Source of the DNA: Luidia sarsii | Taxonomy: Eukaryota > Echinodermata > Asteroidea > Paxillosida > Luidiidae | Length of the DNA stretch: 64,000 nt | Assembly: GCA_949987565.1 (NCBI GenBank) | Contig: OX465107.1 | Coordinates: 4,543,659 to 4,607,658 of the forward strand | Direction of reading: 5' to 3' | In this document: positions 20,400-32,799 of the stretch, one piece after another | Layout of the letters: each line of letters opens with the position of its first letter | Numbering within the stretch: the first letter of the stretch is position 1 | Program-made: the position numbers and the translations under genes | The notes under the pieces: generated by a model | What the model was told of the DNA's origin: nothing | The model's input: the letters and a program-made list of their open reading frames with translations, nothing else | Databases searched by the model: none

Positions 20400-22370
20400 G
20401 TCAGTTGTTCCTTTATTTGTTTGACCGTAGCCTAGTAATACTCTTTCCTTGGCTATATGGTGGCGGTTGAGGCACAGTCGAATCCCACTCTAGACCCTCT
20501 AGACGTTTTGTCGAACACCTAACACATTTAGACGACCCAGTGAATGTCACATCTATGCTATACACGCCAGCAGCGGTGAATTCCACCTACGAAAAAATGC
20601 TTCCAATAATATCTGTGCACGGTGCAAGTAATTATGGTTATCTTGTATTCATCTCTATACTACAAAGTTATCTTTACCTTCAAACCTTGAACTCTGCCGT
20701 TGTCTGCACATGTATAAAGAAGTCCCTTTTATAACAGGCAATTTATCATCTTCATCAGCTGTCCGTGGTCGACTCGAACCCGACCCGTCCAGTGTGCAAA
20801 GGCACCGGCAGTGTTTTTTTTTTTTCACTAGCGAGCGCGTGGGAGGCAGTGTAATTACTTCATGCCCTGTCATATTACGGGGGGGGGAGTTTGAGGATTG
20901 CACAACGGCTGTTACCTGCCGACGGCCGGAGAAAGGCGGGATGCCTGGGTGTCCAGGGTCCTTTATGGTCGTTCCGCCGAGCGAGCAGTCGTTAAAACAG
21001 CCTCGCATATCCCTCTTGCACAACTGACAGATTCCCCGAATTGCAATCTCGACGGTACAGTTTGTACAGGGCGCGATGGTTCTCTTTCTTTATACTGAGT
21101 TTCAGCTGGGGATCTCTGGGGTTTTTTCAAAAAACGCAAGTCAAACATACGGTATTTACCCGCGCTGATTCCTGTACAGACGTGGAACCCCGTTATACTA
21201 TGCTACATGACAACATTTACCCGCACGCTGTATATATGCCTGTGGCATGGTTTTACAACTAATTGTTGCTTGCATTCGTGGAGATGTGTGGCAGCTATTG
21301 TTTGATCGAATTGGAGCCAAAATCCCTGCAAGTAATGGTGGACTATTGCGGAGGTCCCACCTGATGGCTGGGTAGCTGCTCAGGTGGGAGGATAAAGTAA
21401 AGGGATCAAATCCCGTTTGTGTGAATATAGTTTGCTCTTTAACTTTCTGATGAAGGAGCTCAGATGATTCAGTTTCCGCTCTTTTGTTCGTAAAAAAATT
21501 TGGCCGAAGGCCCTCCTTTAGTAACGAAGGAATTAAGATCTAATTAATACCGTATTGCCGTGAGTCTCTTATTACAGTCAAAGTCCAATGCGGCTTAATT
21601 GCACGGTAAACTCTGGCAGCGGGGTGGCTATCCCTGCAAACGCCATCTGCTTCGGGCCGCAAACAACTCATCGTCGAAAAGACGTGCAGCGACGCGAATA
21701 AAATGCCGTCCAGTGGTTCAAAATCAGCGGCTCCAAAGTAAACGCAACTGTTACAACGAATGTTCAACCTCAAATCCTCAATAAACAGGTGCCCGGCAAA
21801 AGCGGCAGAGGTGCGTTCGGACGCTAATGGCAATCTAGGCCCTTCTGCTGGGAACCAATTAATTCCGTCTGTTCCGTTTCATTGCTTTTTACCATTATTA
21901 TAATTTTTGTTTTGTAATAATGTGCACACGGAATGTGGATAAAGGATCAAAGCGCGTACAAAATAGATTATAATTTGTCATTAAACAAAATTAATGACCT
22001 CAGTGACATTCGTTTGCCCTCTTGCCTTTCTGCAAGGCACGCAGCTAAAGAGTATACGGTATAGCTTTGGCAGTAGCGTTGGTGAGGACAAACAGTTCAA
22101 GAAGAACATTCAATTTACACATCAAGACTTTGATGCAAAGAAAAAACCCAAGACCCTGGCGTATTGATCTAAACATCGTCTTTCTCAAAATGCGGATTCC
22201 GGTCATTTAATCGGTAAAAATGTCTGAATATATTGTTGTGTTACTTTAATTCTTTTATCACCACCTTGTATGCCAAAAGCTTAAAAAACCCACATAGGGA
22301 TTTTAAATGTATAATGTGAAAATTATTAATAATAGAATAGATTTTGAATGTGTGGAATTTGATTAAGATC
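20400..22370. other. gene-free AT-rich stretch
   Basis: No exon recognised. A possible degenerate tRNA-like B-box lies at 21399-21414 (GGGATCAAATCCC). Nothing else is supported. Confidence 0.4.
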
Positions 22371-22372
22371 TC

Positions 22373-22462
22373 TTTTTGTAAAGCGCATTGAGGAATCTTT
22401 GATTCATGATGCGCTGTGCATCAAATGCAGTTTAATATTATTATTATTATCATTATTATTCA
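22373..22462 (+). mobile_element. 3' tail of a non-LTR retroposon or SINE
   Basis: TTGTAAAGCGCATTGAGG is followed by TGCGCTGTGCATCAAATGC and an (ATT)n tail. A GCGC stem followed by a short ATT microsatellite is the usual look of LINE/SINE 3' ends in many animals. The body of the element is not visible. Confidence 0.5.
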
Positions 22463-22464
22463 AC

Positions 22465-23050
22465 CAAGGGCATTTTAGGATGGCTTTAATAACGCCGTGC
22501 AAGTCGGTGCATGCTAGAGTGTCAGCGAATGCTCGGGTATGTGGGAATTCCTTCGTGCCACGAGACCGAAATATGCGTGCCCCACTCCAGGTTAGCGAAG
22601 AGCACAGCTCTCACACTCGGAGCTCTCGTATCCGCCACCCACGCACAAATCCCGGCGCACCTCTCTCGATTTCACTCTCCCGGGCTGGTCATCAACCGCC
22701 AGCCCCCCTCCCTCCACTCCTGATAAATTTGGGCGGGAAAACGTGGCCCAAATACTGACCTTTTTTTTATCCGTGGGTGTACAGCTAGCGGGCCCCTTGC
22801 AATCAAGCGGACATAGGGTTGCGTTTTAATTCAGCGGTCATAGCCAAGAATTGGTTGGCTATTTGGCTTGGGGCTGTGTAAAATGTGTGCATTTCATCAC
22901 GCAGTGTAACTCTGACCATGCTCTGACCTAGATCAATCATTAGAAAGACCAAACAAATCGTTGGTTGTGATCGCTAAAGCGCACCTCCTAAAGTTAAGCG
23001 GGGCAGACAAAAATGTTGTACTTCAAAACAAATTGAAAACAAATTTAAAT
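22465..23050. other. gene-free stretch
   Basis: No supported feature. Confidence 0.4.
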
Positions 23051-23054
23051 CATG

Positions 23055-23183
23055 GTAAAGAAAAGAAGTGACTATAGACCGGGATTTGAACCCGAGGCCT
23101 CTGGTTTTGCGTACCAGCGCTCTTTCCATCGGAGCTATCCAGCCCTTAGATGGTGGCCTCCCAAGATAGTCAACTAGTCTTTG
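23055..23183 (-). mobile_element. tRNA-derived SINE, copy B
   Basis: On the minus strand, GGAGGCCACCATCTAAGGGC is followed by a tRNA-like head with paired D stem (GCTC/GAGC), anticodon stem (CTGGT/ACCAG) and T stem. The anticodon loop ACGCAAA has C in place of the universal T33. Box A is TAGCTCCGATGG and box B GGTTCAAATCC. Confidence 0.8.
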
Positions 23184-23184
23184 C

Positions 23185-23815
23185 CGGGTTGGGGCGCCAG
23201 TCAGAAGCAATTCAACCAATAGCTCTCGTATATCTCCAAGGATCGCCTCCAGGCCCCCACTTTCATTAAGATGCAAACAACCAAAATGAGTCATAAACTC
23301 ACGCACTAAAAAGGAAATACAATGTATGCACGGATGTAATGTACAGATGTCTCGCCATTAAAAGAACGTTGTGTCATTCTTATAAGAGTGCATATAGTTG
23401 TATATCTAATATTAGTCAATCATCAACCTCTGTAAACGATTTATGTCTGTTTACAACAACCGACAGCAACTGTGGCATTCGTTTTGTGCACAGTGCAGAA
23501 CCCCATTACGTCTACACTCGTTAACAGATGCCCGAGTTGGCGCTCCTGGGCCCAAGGCATCGTATATCAAATACCGTAAACCAAAGAAAACAGCCGTAGT
23601 AGAAGGGCAGGTATCCCGCTCGAAATTAAAACGGAGCCGGACGACTCGTGGAAAAGGGGTTAGAAAAGGTAACCTTTCCAAGGGGGATAGGATTTATACA
23701 AGCATCATCAGTTAAATTCGCGTGGCAGTCCCCGTGAACTATTAGTAATGGATCAGTAATGGATTAATGGAGTGGGAGGTATTTGGTATTACAAGAGATA
23801 ATGCAAGTATGTATA
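23185..23815. other. gene-free stretch
   Basis: No supported feature. Confidence 0.4.
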
Positions 23816-23819
23816 GAGG

Positions 23820-24340
23820 AAGGGAGCAGAAGTAGAAAAAGAAGAAGAAGAGGACGAAGAAGAAGAAAAAGACGAAGAGATGAAGAAAAGGAGGACAGGA
23901 AGAAGAAGCAGAAGCAGAATAAGAATAAGAAGAAGAAGAAGAAGAAGAAGACGAAGACGAAGAAGAAGAAGAAGCAGAAGAAGAAGAAGAAGAAGGAGAA
24001 GAGATGAAGGAGGAGGAGGAGAAGAAGAAGAAGAAGAAGAAGACAAAGAAGAAGAAGAAGAAGAAAAAGAAGAAGCAGAAACGAAGAGATGGAGGAGAAG
24101 ACGAAGACGAAGACGAAGAAGAAGCAGAAGAAGCAGAAGCAGAAGGAGAAGAGATGAAGGAGGAGGAGGAGAAGAAGAAGAAGAAGAAGAAGACAAAGAA
24201 GAAGAAGAAGAAAAAGAAGAAGCAGAAACGAAGAGATGGAGGAGAAGAAGAAGAAGAAGAAGAAGAAGAAGGAGAAGAAGCAGAAGCAGAAGAAAAAGTC
24301 GAAGAGATGGAGGAGAAGGAGGAGAAGGAGGAGAAGAAAT
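23820..24340 (+). repeat. GAA-rich purine tract
   Basis: About 520 bp of (GAA)n with GAC, GCA and GGA variants. A block around 24001-24085 recurs around 24151-24230 (offset about 150 bp), so part of the tract was duplicated. Glu/Lys/Arg and Ser/Phe frames here are artefacts. Confidence 0.95.
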
Positions 24341-24344
24341 ACTG

Positions 24345-25335
24345 TATCAATTCCAGCGTCGTTTTTCAATCGGAATTACTGCTCAGTTGGGACAGTGGCG
24401 TCCTAAACCTGGGGACCCTGGAAAGGGAAGACGACACGATATGCCCGCCAGCCAAAGTTTGCCGACGGTATATGGAAAGTGGAGAGTGGAGGGGGGATGT
24501 TGGGATACCTAACGGAGAGGAGTTGTGGGGTGGTGGTGGTGTCGAGTCGGGTTACCCGGCAGAGACGGGGACCCAGGCAGGGAAACGATCGATGGACCCC
24601 GCCCGCGTGGTCAGAGAACTGATTGCCGAATTTACCGGCTAGTATTCACAGGTGTGTACCGTCCTAGCCTGTGGAGCCGACCTTGCTCCCTCCATGACTC
24701 GCCATGAGCCTGTGCCGCGGACTCAGAGGGAGGATGGGCAAGGCAACCGACGACTGTTGCGTGGTCGTGTCGCGCGCGCCGGAGTCCAGGCTCTCCCGTC
24801 ATCAGTGAACGCGATGCGGCAAGAGCCGTCGGCAGATAACCGCCGAATTAAGAGTCGCGGCCATTTGTTTTTAGCCGGGACGTGATTCACGGTGTGCCGT
24901 GTGTCATGAGCCTCCCCATCTCTCCTGTCAAACACGAACTGATCCGTCGGATAAGGTTAAGAAATTAAAGAGCTCGCAGGTTTCAGGCATCGGGCGTTGG
25001 TCTATCGTTGCGCCGAATATATGTGAGGGAGAAAGACAGAAAAGACTGGGACTTGTGCCGCATTTCAGACACGGGTGAAAACCAAGTCAATAATTTAGGC
25101 ATCTTAGTCCAAAGGCGGTGTCTTGTTAAAACCGGCATGGAAACCACAACTAACCACACATGTCTTTTCCTTTGGGAGAATAAGGGCCATGCACAAGGAC
25201 ATTCCACAGCAGGGTTTTTGTGGTGACCTGTGGTATGTGAGCCTACACCCCTGTGGGCACTGTGGTAAATTGCGGTATACAGTGTGTGTCCTGTGCGGAA
25301 GGTGCAACGCCATACTTGAGGTGGAAACGGAGTTA
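24345..25335. other. gene-free stretch
   Basis: No recognised exon or element. Confidence 0.4.
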
Positions 25336-25337
25336 CG

Positions 25338-25825
25338 GGGTTAGGGTTTGGGTGAGGGTAAGGATTAGGGTCAGGGTCAGGGTTAGGGTTAGGGTTAGGG
25401 TTAGGGTTAGGGTTAGGGTTAGGGTTAGGGTTAGGGTTAGGGTTAGGGTTAGGGTTAGGGTTAGGGTTAGGGTTAGGGTTAGGGTTAAGATTGGGGTTAG
25501 GGTTAGGGTTAGGGTTAGAGTTAGAGTTAGGGTTAGGGTTAGGGTTAGAGTTAGGCTTAGGGTTAGGCTTAAGGTTAGGCTTAGGGTTGGGGTATGGATG
25601 GAAATCAAGGTCTATGAGAAACCGAACGTATCGCCAAGATGGACTCAATAGGGTTAGGGTTAGGGTTAGGGTTAGGGTTAGGGTTAGGGTTAGGGTTAGG
25701 GTTAGGGTTAGGGTTAGGGTTAGGGTTAGGGTTAGGGTTAGGGTTAGGGTTAGGGTTAGGGTTAGGGTATGGATGGAAATCAAGGTCTACGAGAAACCGA
25801 ACGTATCGCCAAGATTGACTCAATA
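25338..25825 (+). repeat. interstitial telomere-type TTAGGG arrays with duplicated linker
   Basis: The first array spans 25338-25592, with an almost pure centre and degenerate edges (TTAGAG, TTAGGC). A 58-bp linker follows at 25593-25650, then a nearly pure array at 25651-25767, then the same 58-bp linker at 25768-25825 with two differences. Unique sequence continues on both sides, so this is internal. Confidence 0.96.
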
Positions 25826-25829
25826 CTGC

Positions 25830-27065
25830 ACAATACTCATACTGCCCAACACATTTTAAATTAACTTGAGAGCCTAGCTACCAATAGCGCTTATGACCGC
25901 TGTGTAATCTGCCCAGGAGCAGTTGGGAATTCCGAGTTATGCCATAAATTGCCTTCATATGAGACAGAGAGATAGGGGAGACTCGAAAACGACAGTCGAG
26001 AGGAATGGACAAAATCACAAGAGGCACAGGTAACGAACTGAGCGTTGGGCGAGGGATTAGGGGACAAATCCCGGCCGCTCTCCGAAACACCTGGCGTTTG
26101 AAGCGAAGGTATCCCCCGTCCCGTCAGGCCGGTTAAGGATCGCCAAGGGGACGGTGTCACCTGTATCCCGAGGGCACGGGGGGAAATTCTGCCGGCTCTT
26201 GCGGGACAGGTTCTCCCGTACAATGGCCGGTGACAACGCCAACGGAAGTTGGCCTGCCACAGTGACCACCTGTTCAGACAGTCCAGTTGCAGAACTGGAA
26301 AGCCCCACTGCCCAGTTTTGGTTTGCAAAGAAGGGGGGAACAAAGTGGAGAAGATGAAGCTACGGGACACGGCGTTGAATCCAAGATGCCGACATTTCCA
26401 GTGTCAGTTTATGGTTCCCGCGGTAAGGGGCTCCTTTCTACCCCCCCTTTTTTTTTTGGGGGGGGGTGGTGAAGTAGTGGTTCTTACATTATTCTCTCCA
26501 ATCTAATGCAAGTGCGTCGTGGACGGCAAGAGATGGCAATGCATGCAGACGATGTCTACAGTGGAAAGGCTGTATAGACCCATTCGGGGAATCCTTCCCG
26601 AAGCCGCCATAGCTGGGGGCGCCGCACGACAACCCTTTGTGTGTGCCTATCAGGTGACTGATACATTTTAGTATACACAAAGGGGTTGGTATGTGAGACT
26701 AAGAGCCCCGCATACATCCCCGCGTCCACGTATAGACGGGGTCAAATGGGTCTAAAGCAAGGCTTTATTCACATTGGTAATGATTACAGATACTCGACAG
26801 TCACCATGTGCAAGGACCACGGTGGGAAGGTTATTGTTACACATCGCACAGGCATGACTGCGATCGAGTTCCCTCGGCGGTGATTAAACCCTATGTGAAC
26901 TGGGGTACTTCGCTCCATGAAAATTTTGAGGGGGGCGGGGCTCAGGGCCCTCAACTGATCTCAGAAACGCAATGTCCGATGAACTTGAACATTTGCGTGC
27001 TGTTAGATTTCCTTTTTGGTTTTTAATAATTAGATAATTAATAATTCATATGTGTACATATACAT
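25830..27065. other. gene-free stretch
   Basis: It contains the composite run C7T10G9 at 26441-26466. An inverted pair around 26635-26690 (AACCCCTTTG type) is suggestive but not firm. No exon was recognised. Confidence 0.45.
26441..26466. repeat. C7T10G9 composite homopolymer run
   Basis: Seven C, ten T and nine G in succession. The T-G part is the same polar junction as elsewhere (C then A on the minus strand). Confidence 0.92.
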
Positions 27066-27069
27066 ATAC

Positions 27070-27215
27070 ATTCTCCTGAAGACGAGCAGAGTATACTGTT
27101 CTAAACGTCGAGTTCTTCCGGTTCTTTTCAGAACCACACTTACTCACAAAAGAGAATTTACATGGTGTAAATTTATCCTGATATTCTCACCATGCAAACC
27201 TTCAAATCTCAATTC
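27070..27215 (+). mobile_element. Penelope-like retroelement fragment with near-canonical hammerhead core
   Basis: Bases 27076-27109 read CTGAAGA, C, stem GAGCAG, loop AGTATA, stem CTGTTC, TAAAC, GTC. This matches the hammerhead core CTGANGA / stem II / GAAA / GTC, with one change (G to T before AAA). Downstream TACATGGTGT and CACCATGCAAACCTTC recur after a similar motif at 52190-52305. Such ribozymes are known from the terminal repeats of Penelope-like elements, but no reverse transcriptase is present here. Confidence 0.6.
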
Positions 27216-27544
27216 ATATGTAAATTTTTATGCACTTTTCAGATATTTTCCCAGATATTCTTTCCCAGATTAGAAATCATTCAGATCTGATGTGATTTGA
27301 TATGCACAGCTAAAACTCAACTTTCCTGCCACAGAAACAGAAAGTCATCACTTTTTATGTCCTTGGGTTTTTCTTGTTCAGTGATGTATTATGTAGACCT
27401 GTTTGTATTGTTTTTATTTCTTGGATTTTTTATTGTTTCCAAACTTTGATAAGTTTCTCTCAGAACTATACAGAAGTATAAAATCGGTGCAACATCAATT
27501 TCTGAGCACGATTCAACAAGAAATGCTAGCCACTGTCCGACAGT

Positions 27545-27571
27545 TTTGAATTGTGCACAAATAATGCAGTG

Positions 27572-27611
<40 letters not shown>

Positions 27612-27675
27612 TAATAGTAGTCAAGACTTGTAATGCGCTCATGTCCACCCTGTTGGGTGTTCAAGGCACATCAAA
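27545..27675 (-). mobile_element. 3' tail of a non-LTR retroposon or SINE
   Basis: An (AAT)n run at 27573-27608 precedes CTTGTAATGCGCTCATGTCC and GGTGTTCAAGGCAC. Read on the minus strand this is a GCGC-containing tail ending in (ATT)n. Confidence 0.5.
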
Positions 27676-27679
27676 CTTA

Positions 27680-29285
27680 AAGACAAGAAGTATGAAAGTA
27701 ATAGGCCTAGAGGAGAACAAATTAGTCAGGTGATGAGCAATTTTAATGACATGCGCATACGAATTGACATGCAACAGGTATGTCCAATATGGACGAATTG
27801 GGTATCAAAATGTGCGCAAGAAAAAAGTCATAAAGCGTGAATCGGAAATTCCCAGCGGTCGCGATGCAGTATAATAAAACAATGATCATGGGGGTGGGGG
27901 CCTCCCAGCCCCCTCACCCCCATCAGTGTTGATAAGGTTAAAGGCGGAGAAAATCACATGTTTTCGGCACGGAATAGGACGCTGTGGCGCCGGACATTGC
28001 TGTCTTGTGCCGCAGTGTCGCCTGTGCTAACACACGGCCGAGCACGTGCAGAAGCGGCCTGTTCAAAATGTCAACAGTCGAATGCACATGGCACGCAGGA
28101 GAGCGGGCGGAGGAGGAGGAATCGGAGAAGAGGGTGAAAAAGAAAAGAGAGAAAGGGTGAGAGAAAGAGAAAGTGAAAACGAATCATCAACCAGCCACCC
28201 ACCTAAAAGTGCGAGGTCTGTGGGATGGATGCGCTAAGTGCCGTGGAAGGGTGGGTGTCATGCGTACATGACCGGTGTATTTGTGTGTGGGCGAATGGGT
28301 GAAAGCTACTCTGCTCCCGTCACCTTCCCCACGGGCCGGAAGGAGGAAGGAAGGAAGAGAGGGAGGGAGGGAGGATTGTATGGTTCCTGCCGGGCAATAC
28401 GAGCCCAGGGATCGGGGGAGTAAGACCACCGGATGAGGATGAGGAGGAGGAGGAGTAGTAGTGGCATTATTCTTCCTTTCAAAGGAATGGCTCGGAATGA
28501 ATCCCGCCTTTGACCACCTTCGCTTCGATGGGAGACAAAAAGCGGTAGTGGCTCTGCCCACAATGATCACCGCGCCCAACGGAAAATTGCACTTCTCTCT
28601 AGTACAGTCACAAAAGAGACAGTCGTCCGCTGCTCAGCTTCAGTCGAGCCGACCGTTGGTTTGTTTATTTGGTTTAGGTTTTTTTTCCCTTGATTTTTAG
28701 ACGGCATCATGGCCTGAGCGTACTGCATCTTAGGGTTAACAACTTCAGCCGCTATACTTGCGATCACTGTTCGGTCTGGGCGTGACAGCGCAGGTTATGC
28801 CTTTGTGAAAGGCCCTGCCTGCTAGTAGTATCAAAAACCTGTGTTACTTTTAGAAGAAACTGGTCATCGTTCTTTGATCAACATCCGAACCCCACTCCAC
28901 AAAAAAGAGGTACAAGAAGAGGACTCGGGGTAGATTGCAATCGGTCAATGTGGCAATGGATAATCATGGTGAAGATACACCGAGGTCGGTGGCGGTCGAT
29001 TTACACACTGAAAGCATGCAGTGCAGACAGCTCACACACACACACACACACCTTCATCGCCAGTGAAATTACATTCGTCCGGACAATACCGCACGCGTGC
29101 AACCGCCAAATCATGCAACCATGCATGCGTCTACTGAGAATCAGTACGACCAAGGAGAGAGACCGGCTTCCTGACATTTTAATTAATGAAAATGGTCCCT
29201 TGTCAGTGGTCAGTGACTGGTCACGTACAATAGACAACCCCCCTTTTTAATTTAGGGGATTTCATCAGCATAATTATTACACTGC
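27680..29285. other. gene-free stretch
   Basis: A short purine patch lies at 28340-28375, and (CA)n at 29033-29050. No exon was recognised. Confidence 0.4.
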
Positions 29286-29289
29286 TTGG

Positions 29290-29608
29290 TTGATTGCTTG
29301 TAAGCTTGCTTGCTTGCATGTTTGCTAACATCTTTGCTTGCTTGCTAGCTTGCTTGTTCGCTTGCTTGCTCGCTTGCTTGCTTACTTGCTTGCTAGCTTG
29401 CTTGCTCGCTTGCTCGCTTGCTTGCTTACTTGCTTGCTAGCTTGCTTGCTCGCTTGCTTGCTTACTTGCCTGTTGGCTTGCTTGCTCGCTTGCTCGTTTG
29501 CTTGCTTGCTTGCTTGCTGGCTTGCTCGCTGGCTTGCTCGTTTGCTTGCTTACTTGCTTGCTTGCTTGCTTGCTTGCTCGTTTGCTTGCTTGCTCGTTTG
29601 CTTGCTTA

Positions 29609-29650
<42 letters not shown>

Positions 29651-29785
29651 CGCATGCTTGCTTGCTTACTTGCTTGCTAGCTTGCTTGCTTGCTTGGCTG
29701 GCTGGCTGGCTGCTTGGCTGGCTGGCTCGCTGGCTTGCTGGCTGGATGGCAGGCTGGCAGGCTGGCTTGCTTGTTTGTTTGTTAA
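29290..29785 (+). repeat. CTTG tetranucleotide array
   Basis: CTTG units with CTCG, CTAG and CTTA variants, shifting to CTGG/CTGGCTGG near 29695-29765. Leu/Ala/Cys frames across it are artefacts. Confidence 0.96.
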
Positions 29786-29789
29786 TTGT

Positions 29790-32140
29790 TTCGTTCTGCG
29801 CGATACTTATACGGAGCGGCGATTTTACACACGATCTTGTAGGAGAAGGGCTCCCCCTCCGGAGGGCAGCCTCAAAGTGGGGTAGGGCTTTGAACGCATC
29901 TCATAAGGATTTCATTAAGAGGTGGGGGGGGGATGCTACCCAATTATTCGGCGTTCCGGCGCGGATACCCGATCATGTAATTGCCGGTAATCAAGTGGAA
30001 TCCAGCAACACAAAACGGTAGGGTATCTGCTCGTGTTTCCCCCGTAATGGGTCCATTAAAAACCCACATCCCTTCCCCTGGCCTAATAGTCCCGCTGCTT
30101 TCGGCTGCACAGTATAATGCTGACATTAATTGGCCCTTGCCTGGTCTTTTTCTCCTTTTCGTAACGACGATGTTCGCCGTTGCTTTTTGGCCCGGGTTCA
30201 ATTACGCGCCAAACTGCAGGCTGCACATTGCATTTGACATATTATACGGGTTTATCTACGGGGCTCGTGGAAGCATGCACTGAAGTATTGCGGACAGCGC
30301 TATACCTGGATCATCGGGGAAAACAACACTATGGAATGAAATTTGAGGCTATTCGTACGAAAAAAAAAATTATTTTCTTGCAAGTGACTTGCATTCTAAT
30401 ATCGGGTGTTACTTCAGCCTGTAAGCTCAATTTTATCGAGGAAGACTTTTCGCGTTTAAGCCGAATTTGGGTGCTTAAGCGGCTCTACGAAATGAGTCCC
30501 AGATATCCATGGCCTCGTTAATGGCGGGCTTTCACCGATACACTGTTGTTCTAGGGAGGAGGGCTAATTGAAAGCGAAGGTGCTGTTTATTTTCATAGCG
30601 GGTCTAAGCGTGCAGACTCCTCAGCGCTCATCCCCCCCCCCATCATTCTCACTCAGCAGCGCGTGCGACCCCAGTGGATCCGTTTGCCCCGAAGGCGAGT
30701 TGCCCGCACTCAATGCGATCGCTTCATTAACATTCACAATTTGACTGATAATTGGTATACCTATGGTATACCTAAGGGGACGTCGTACATCGGGGCGGGG
30801 GGGACATTCTTGATTCTCGGGTAAAGCAGACGTTTTCCCGCCCCTCATGTTGGCCGCACACCTTAGAGGAACGATACACTCCAGCAATTTGGCGTGCGGT
30901 ATCCCGGGTCTCGGGGGTTCAGATTTGGGATCACTGACAGGCGTGTTTAGACTTCTTTACTTTGGATTGTATCGCGGTTGTTGGCTGGAATAATTATGAG
31001 GGAGTTCGGACAGGCTATAGTCTCCCAAACTCAGAAACTGTAGAACATGTTAATGCAAGCAAGACACGGCAAGACAAAGGCAACAAAGTCAATTGAAAAT
31101 TGGATCAATGGATTGAAAAGCACAACAATTGATCCTATACGGCATATATCTAGATATTAACCCCCAGTCTCATGAACTAGTGTTTCACCATCTGAGTTTC
31201 ACAAACCTCGAAAATAGGAAAATGCCGAAAATTCAGATAAATCGGTTCGTGGGAGGGAACAAGAGTGTGTGGTACACTGGTTTGGAGTATGGAAACATTA
31301 ACATAAAACGACGCTTGGATAGGTACCTAGGTTCTGGATGCTAAGAACGTTCAGTTCGCTGATGATTTTGGTTGAACATTAAAAGGTTTGAAGCGAAGTC
31401 GTGCAATCTTTCTGCATGGGCAAACCACGGCGTTGCCCGATGTTTGCCGTGGCGTGAGTTTCTGGGAAACGACACTTCCACTGTGCTGTGCACGCAAGGG
31501 GCCCGGCCATCGCCCCGTGCAATTTTGCTCAGCTGACTGCACGGCGATGATAGCAGTCGAGGTGAAGTATGAACGCCTCACCACCAAAACGAAGACAGAG
31601 AGAGGGAAAAAAATCATACAGGAGAGCACGCACACGTCAACCTCTCGCAGGTCGTCAAATATGTCAAATCAGCCGGCTTGTCTTCGACAAATTGCTCCCC
31701 TCCCCGACCACATAACTGTCCGCCCATTAAGCTCCTACGTGTATTTCACACTATCGTGTTTCCGTGTGTACGGCCGAGGGGTGGGTGGGACAACGACACA
31801 CCGACCACATGTCAGGTACATAATGGAGTTCGGGCTCATCTAATTTGTTGGGGGCGACGCGGACTGACATCGTCCGTCTTCGCCGCAAGTAAGCGTCCAC
31901 TCATTGGCCGAGAACCTAGACATTTTCGCTCTGGGCAATTATCGGCAGCAATATTATGACCCCCCCCCCTCCTCCCCCCGTCTTCCTAATATGAACTGTC
32001 TTTGATTTGCTCAATCAACACCAACTTTGGGCCAGGCTCCGTGTCCGATTCTTAGCTTTGCATGGCGTTGAAAGTTCGCAATAGTTGAAAAAGGCTCACC
32101 ACTTGCAAACATAATTTTATTGGGGAAATATTTAACCTGC
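29790..32140. other. gene-free stretch
   Basis: About 2.3 kb with no accepted gene. A 151-codon frame (31388-31843) overlaps an opposite-strand frame and has no recognisable motif. Short C runs lie at 30630-30640 and 31961-31969. Confidence 0.4.
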
Positions 32141-32796
32141 CTTTTTGACTAACTCTTGGTTTGACTAACAGTGCCTCTTTGACTAACTCTTGGTTTGACT
32201 AACCGTGCCTTTTTGACTAACTCTTGGTTTGACTAACCGTGCCTCTTTGACTAACTCTTGGTTTGACTTACCGTGCCTCTTTGACTAACTCTTGGTTTGA
32301 CTAACTGTGCCTTTTTGACTAACTCTTGGTTTGACTAACCGTGCCTTTTTGACTAACTCTTGGTTTGAATAACCGTGCCTCTTTCACTTACTCTTGGTTT
32401 GACTAACCGTGCCTTTTTGACTAACTCTTGGTTTGACTAACCGTGCCTTTTTGACTAACTCTTGGTTTGACTAACCGTGCCTTTTTGACTAACTCTTGGT
32501 TTGACTAACCGTGCCTTTTTGACTAACTCTTGATTTGCCTAACCGTGCCTCTTTGACTAACTCTTGGTTTGAATAACCGTGCCTTTTTGACTAACTCTTG
32601 GTTTGACTAACCGTGCCTTTTGACTAACTCTTGGTTTAAATAACCGTGCCTTTTGACTAACTCTTGGTTTAAATAACCGTGCCTTTTGACTAACTCTTGG
32701 TTTAAATAACCGTGCCTTTTTGACTAACTCTTGGTTTAAATAACCGTGCCTTTTTGACTAACTCTTGGTTTGAATAACCGTGCCTTTTGACTAACT
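32141..32796 (+). repeat. 34-bp minisatellite, about 19.5 units
   Basis: Consensus CTTTTTGACTAACTCTTG then GTTTGACTAACCGTGC. The unit is itself two related halves (each containing TTTGACTAAC), so the array grew from a dimerised 17-bp repeat. Units 15-17 share a one-base deletion and units 15-18 a GTTTAAATAACC variant, which shows local spread of variants. There are no spacers, so this is not a CRISPR array. Confidence 0.97.
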
Positions 32797-32799
32797 AAA

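Noticed and set aside
25338..25825. A true chromosome end
   Set aside because: Unique sequence and other repeats continue for tens of kilobases on both sides, so the TTAGGG arrays are interstitial.
32141..32796. CRISPR-like array of 34-bp repeats
   Set aside because: There are no unique spacers; units are contiguous. The 35-bp array at 19091 is the same case, and the genome is eukaryotic.
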